Of a stretch of 64,000 nt of DNA, positions 61,234 to 64,000 are shown piece by piece (position 1 is the first letter of the stretch; each line of letters starts with the position of its first letter). Origin of the DNA: Komagataeibacter sp. FNDCF1 (GTDB lineage Bacteria > Pseudomonadota > Alphaproteobacteria > Acetobacterales > Acetobacteraceae). The notes under the pieces were generated by a model. The model was given only the letters and a program-made list of their open reading frames with translations, searched no databases and was not told the DNA's origin. A program made the translations under genes and the position numbers. The DNA is taken from positions 2,017,001 to 2,081,000 of the forward strand of contig NZ_JAIWOT010000001.1 of the NCBI RefSeq assembly GCF_021295335.1, written 5' to 3'.

Positions 61234-61704
61234 TTACTGTACCGCCGTGATGGCGTTACGGTTCTGGGCCCAGGATGCCTCGTCATCGCCAACGGCGGTC
61301 GGACGGTCCTTGCCGTAGGAGATGGTGGTGATGCGCGACGCATCGACACCCTTCGCCACCAGGTAATCATGAGCGGCGTTCGCACGGCGCTCACCCAGGG
61401 CGATGTTGTATTCTTCCGTGCCACGGTCATCGCAGTTGCCTGCGATCTGCACGTGTACCTGCGGGTACTTGGCCAGCCAGGCAGCCTGCTTGTCGAGCGT
61501 TGCCTTCGCATCGCTGGACAGCGTGTTCTGGTTCAGTGCGAACAGCACGCGGTCACCAGCCGTTGCGACGAGATCAGCCTCGCTGCCCGGGGCCGGACCG
61601 ACCTGCTGTGTAGCCGCACCTGTGTTCGCGCTCTTGTTCGCATGATCGGAACACGCAGCGAGGAAAAGGGCCATGCCGGCCGCACCGAGAAGCTTCAGTT
61701 TCAT
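61234..61704 (-). CDS. pal: Peptidoglycan-associated lipoprotein Pal
   Basis: A 156-residue outer-membrane lipoprotein. The lipobox is FLAACS near residue 18. The OmpA-like domain has LFALNQNTLSSDAKATLDKQA and the peptidoglycan-binding block AGNCDDRGTEEYNIALGERRANAA, with GKDRPTAVGDDEASWAQNRNA at the end. Pal anchors the outer membrane to peptidoglycan and works with TolB. The start ATG 61704 gives a correct signal; the longer ORF to 61941 is spurious. Confidence 0.97.
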   Translation of the reverse strand: MKLKLLGAAGMALFLAACSDHANKSANTGAATQQVGPAPGSEADLVATAGDRVLFALNQNTLSSDAKATLDKQAAWLAKYPQVHVQIAGNCDDRGTEEYNIALGERRANAAHDYLVAKGVDASRITTISYGKDRPTAVGDDEASWAQNRNAITAVQ

Positions 61705-61951
61705 TACTTTTGATCCTGGATCGGTTTCTTTGGTCGAAACCATTTGTTGAATTTCCGGATTTAAATATGGAACGGTCCCGAGTCTCGTTTCGCTCTGCCA
61801 AACAAACTGTAAAACAGAAACTCGCGATCGCTGGAAACCTGCGCCATCATAGACGGAAAACCGCGATTGCGTCAATGTTGGACAAACACATACCCGCCAC
61901 CCGCCCATGGCGGGGATCGCATGATACGATTTGCCCAACATATTGATATCA

Positions 61952-63319
61952 TTACTTGTTTAGCGGAGACCACGTCGGATCGGATGCGCTGCCCGCAGGC
62001 AATGCACGTTCGTGGAAGCCAGTAATGTCAATTGTGCTGATACCTGTTGCAAATCCGGCACCAGTACTGCCGCCCGAACTCTGGCGGCAGAAGGCCAGGA
62101 CACGACCATTGGGGCAGAAGGTCGGGCTTTCCACGGTAAAGCCCTGTGTCAGGATCCGCTCCCCCGTTCCATCGGGCGCCATCACGCCAAGCGAGAAGCT
62201 GCCATTGGCAATGCGCGAGAACGCGATCAGGTCACCACGCGGCGACCATACGGGCGAACCATACTGGCCATGCCCATAGGAAATCCGCTTCGCATCCCCA
62301 CCCGACGCACTCATGATATAGAGCTGCGGCGAGCCGCCACGGTCGGAGTTGAACACGATCTGCGAACCGTCGGGGCTGAAGGACGGGCTGGTGTCAATCG
62401 CCCCAGAGGACGTCAGCTGCCGCCGCGACATGGTGGCAAGATCGACCAGATAGATATCGGACCCGCTGCCACGCGTGACCGACAGGATGACGGAACGCCC
62501 ATCGGGGGAGAAGCGTGGTGCAAATGAAATACCGGAGAAGTCACCAAGCAGGCGCTGCTGCCCGGTATTGAGGTTGAACAGGTAAACACGTGGCCGGTAA
62601 TTGGCATATGACATGAATGCCAGTTCACTATTGGCCGGGTTGAAGCGCGGCGTCAGGGTCAGCCACTGGCCGTTGGTCAGGTAGCGGCTGTCCGCCCCGT
62701 CCTGGTCCATGATGGCCAGCCGCGTGACCTGGCGCGCACGCGGGCCGGAACGCGCGATATAGGCGATGCGGGAGTTGAAGTAGCCCTGCTCACCCAGCAT
62801 GCGGTTATAGATCACATCGGCGATCACATGCGCGATGCGGCGCCAGTCCTGGGCTGCGGCGGTATAGGCCGTGCCCTGGATCTGCTTGCCCACCAGCACG
62901 TCCCACAGGCGGAATTCCACCCGCAGGGAACCGCCCTGGTCAACAACCTTGCCAGTCACGGCCGCGCGCGCGCCCATGGACTTGTAGGATGCGAAATCCG
63001 GCGTGCCCTGCGGCATGCTGGCGCTGATGGGGCGGAACAGCCCGCAATTGCCCAGATCGGCCGAGATCACATCCGTGATCTGCTGGGCAACCCCGCTGCC
63101 GAGTGAGGGCAGGACAATGGGGATGGGCGCCGTGCGGGCCTGGTCCACCGTAATCTCGGCATCGCCCGCAGCCTGCGCATGCGCCGTGCCAGCCGCGAAC
63201 AGGGGCGTGGCCATAAGGCCGCCCGCCACACCCGCACCCATGAACCCACGCCGGCTGAACGCTGCTGCCAGCCGTGCGGCATCGTCATCCGGGATCAGTG
63301 GCTTTACGCTTGACGTCAT
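61952..63319 (-). CDS. tolB: Tol-Pal system beta-propeller protein TolB
   Basis: A 455-residue periplasmic protein with an N-terminal alpha/beta domain and a six-bladed propeller made of WD-like repeats (FSPDGRSVILS, FSPDGSQIVFNSDRGG, WSPRGDLIAFS). The leader contains a twin-arginine motif, SRRGFMGAG, ahead of a moderate hydrophobic stretch and a cleavage near AHAQA, so export via Tat is likely. GGAGAGG precedes the start at 63319. It lies upstream of pal and downstream of tolA, the usual order. Confidence 0.96.
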   Translation of the reverse strand: MTSSVKPLIPDDDAARLAAAFSRRGFMGAGVAGGLMATPLFAAGTAHAQAAGDAEITVDQARTAPIPIVLPSLGSGVAQQITDVISADLGNCGLFRPISASMPQGTPDFASYKSMGARAAVTGKVVDQGGSLRVEFRLWDVLVGKQIQGTAYTAAAQDWRRIAHVIADVIYNRMLGEQGYFNSRIAYIARSGPRARQVTRLAIMDQDGADSRYLTNGQWLTLTPRFNPANSELAFMSYANYRPRVYLFNLNTGQQRLLGDFSGISFAPRFSPDGRSVILSVTRGSGSDIYLVDLATMSRRQLTSSGAIDTSPSFSPDGSQIVFNSDRGGSPQLYIMSASGGDAKRISYGHGQYGSPVWSPRGDLIAFSRIANGSFSLGVMAPDGTGERILTQGFTVESPTFCPNGRVLAFCRQSSGGSTGAGFATGISTIDITGFHERALPAGSASDPTWSPLNK

Positions 63320-63350
63320 TTTCCTCTCCTCGCCCTCGTCCACTTCTGTA

Positions 63351-64000
63351 TCAGGGACGGAATACGAATTTCAGTTGTCTGGTCTGGCCCAGCAGGTTCT
63401 GCGGAATCGGCAGCTTGGCACAGGTGGGGCTGAGCACCGCATCACGCGCGCGTTCCGCCAGCGCGCGGTATGAGGGGTCGGACGCCATCTGGGCCTGTGT
63501 CTGCGGTGCGAACTCCACCAGTCGCGCCGTGCCGGTTCCATCCACGGTCACGACCAGATGCGCCACGAACTGGGCATAGTTGCGCGCGGCCGTATCTTCC
63601 GAATAACAGCGGCGCACCGCACTGCCGATCGCCTTCTGTTCCGTGGAACTCAGTGCGCTCGTGATATCCCCGTCCGGCGTGCCACCCCCATCGGGCGCAC
63701 CGCCCTGCAGCGGGTTGGCGCGGGCCTTGGGCGGATGGGTCTGCTTCTGGTCCGCGCGGAAGGCATCAAGCGTCGCCAGCAGGGAATGCGTGTCGGGCAC
63801 GTGCTTCTTCGTCTCGTTGGGCTGGGTCGTGCGTGACTGTTCCTGCACCTTTGGCGCCGCCGTGGGGTCCGGCTGAGCCGAAGGCGGCACGGGCGCATGC
63901 GCCTGCGCGGGAGCGGCCTTTGCCGGCGTTGGCGGCAGCTTCACCGCATCGGGCGAAGGCTGCTGCTCACGCGGCGGGGTCGGCGCGTCGGGCACCGGCT
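63351..64000 (-). CDS. tolA: TolA C-terminal part, cut by window edge
   Basis: The open frame runs to the right-hand end of the window; the start, membrane anchor and most of the helical domain are missing. The visible part is Pro/Gln/Ala-rich (domain II linker), followed by the C-terminal domain with AVRRCYSEDTAARNY and VVTVDGTGTARLVEFAP, matching TolA domain III. TolA links the TolQR motor to TolB and Pal. It precedes tolB by 31 bp in the tol operon. Confidence 0.9.
   Translation of the reverse strand, partial: PVPDAPTPPREQQPSPDAVKLPPTPAKAAPAQAHAPVPPSAQPDPTAAPKVQEQSRTTQPNETKKHVPDTHSLLATLDAFRADQKQTHPPKARANPLQGGAPDGGGTPDGDITSALSSTEQKAIGSAVRRCYSEDTAARNYAQFVAHLVVTVDGTGTARLVEFAPQTQAQMASDPSYRALAERARDAVLSPTCAKLPIPQNLLGQTRQLKFVFRP

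Noticed and set aside
1-64000. CRISPR arrays, rRNA operons and prophage modules
   Set aside because: No regularly spaced repeats, rRNA sequence, integrase or phage structural genes were seen. The only mobile element supported is the IS at 52421-53350.

Overview
The window is a high-GC alphaproteobacterial chromosome segment, most likely from an acetic acid bacterium of the Komagataeibacter/Gluconacetobacter group. The grounds are the gene content, the cluster of GGDEF/EAL proteins related to the cyclic-di-GMP enzymes of cellulose-producing species, and a 930-bp IS with 24-bp ends and a TNA target duplication, which matches IS1031 of that group. Organism assignment is inference from content; no search was run.

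Layout. 1-9.1 kb (+): end of a glycosyltransferase, a Rieske oxygenase, then housekeeping genes dcd, murA, hisG-hisD, infA, maf, a short RNase E/G-like gene and yacG, followed by tRNA-Phe. 9.4-10.8 kb (-): a dihydroorotase-like gene with a changed metal-ligand motif. 11-17.7 kb (-): three consecutive c-di-GMP genes (MHYT-GGDEF-EAL and two PAS-GAF-GGDEF-EAL paralogues) behind an AT-rich promoter region. 18-22 kb: cytochrome b561, small secreted proteins, a ferritin-like protein and a ClpP paralogue whose triad Asp is Asn. 22-27.7 kb (+): an OmpA-like lipoprotein, an AlaC-like aminotransferase, hom and recJ, then tRNA-Glu. 27.8-28.9 kb: a gene-free stretch with two perfect palindromes. 28.9-32.3 kb (+): NCS1 permease, flavin reductase and flavin-dependent monooxygenase, a probable uptake-and-oxidation cassette of unknown substrate.

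32.5-43 kb: mixed accessory and conserved genes (2OG-Fe(II) oxygenase, amidohydrolase, DnaQ-like exonuclease, KirBac channel, retropepsin-like protein, ABC exporter, DUF763). 42.5-46.1 kb: mntR and a 1-Cys peroxiredoxin, divergent from a Blh-type persulfide dioxygenase and a sulfide:quinone oxidoreductase, with a palindrome between them. 46.2-51.6 kb: DUF1643, SDR, dinB, a 39-aa membrane peptide, YfdX and several secreted proteins or lipoproteins. 51.9-53.5 kb: a CtrA-family response regulator cleanly split by the IS, with a CtrA-type box upstream. 53.7-64 kb (-): thiD, glmM, folP, ftsH, tilS, cpoB, pal, tolB and the 3' part of tolA, an envelope/cell-division block.

The candidates most worth following are the split CtrA-like regulator with its own predicted box, the ClpP paralogue with a Ser-His-Asn triad, the asymmetric c-di-GMP trio, and the NCS1/flavin monooxygenase cassette next to tRNA-Glu.
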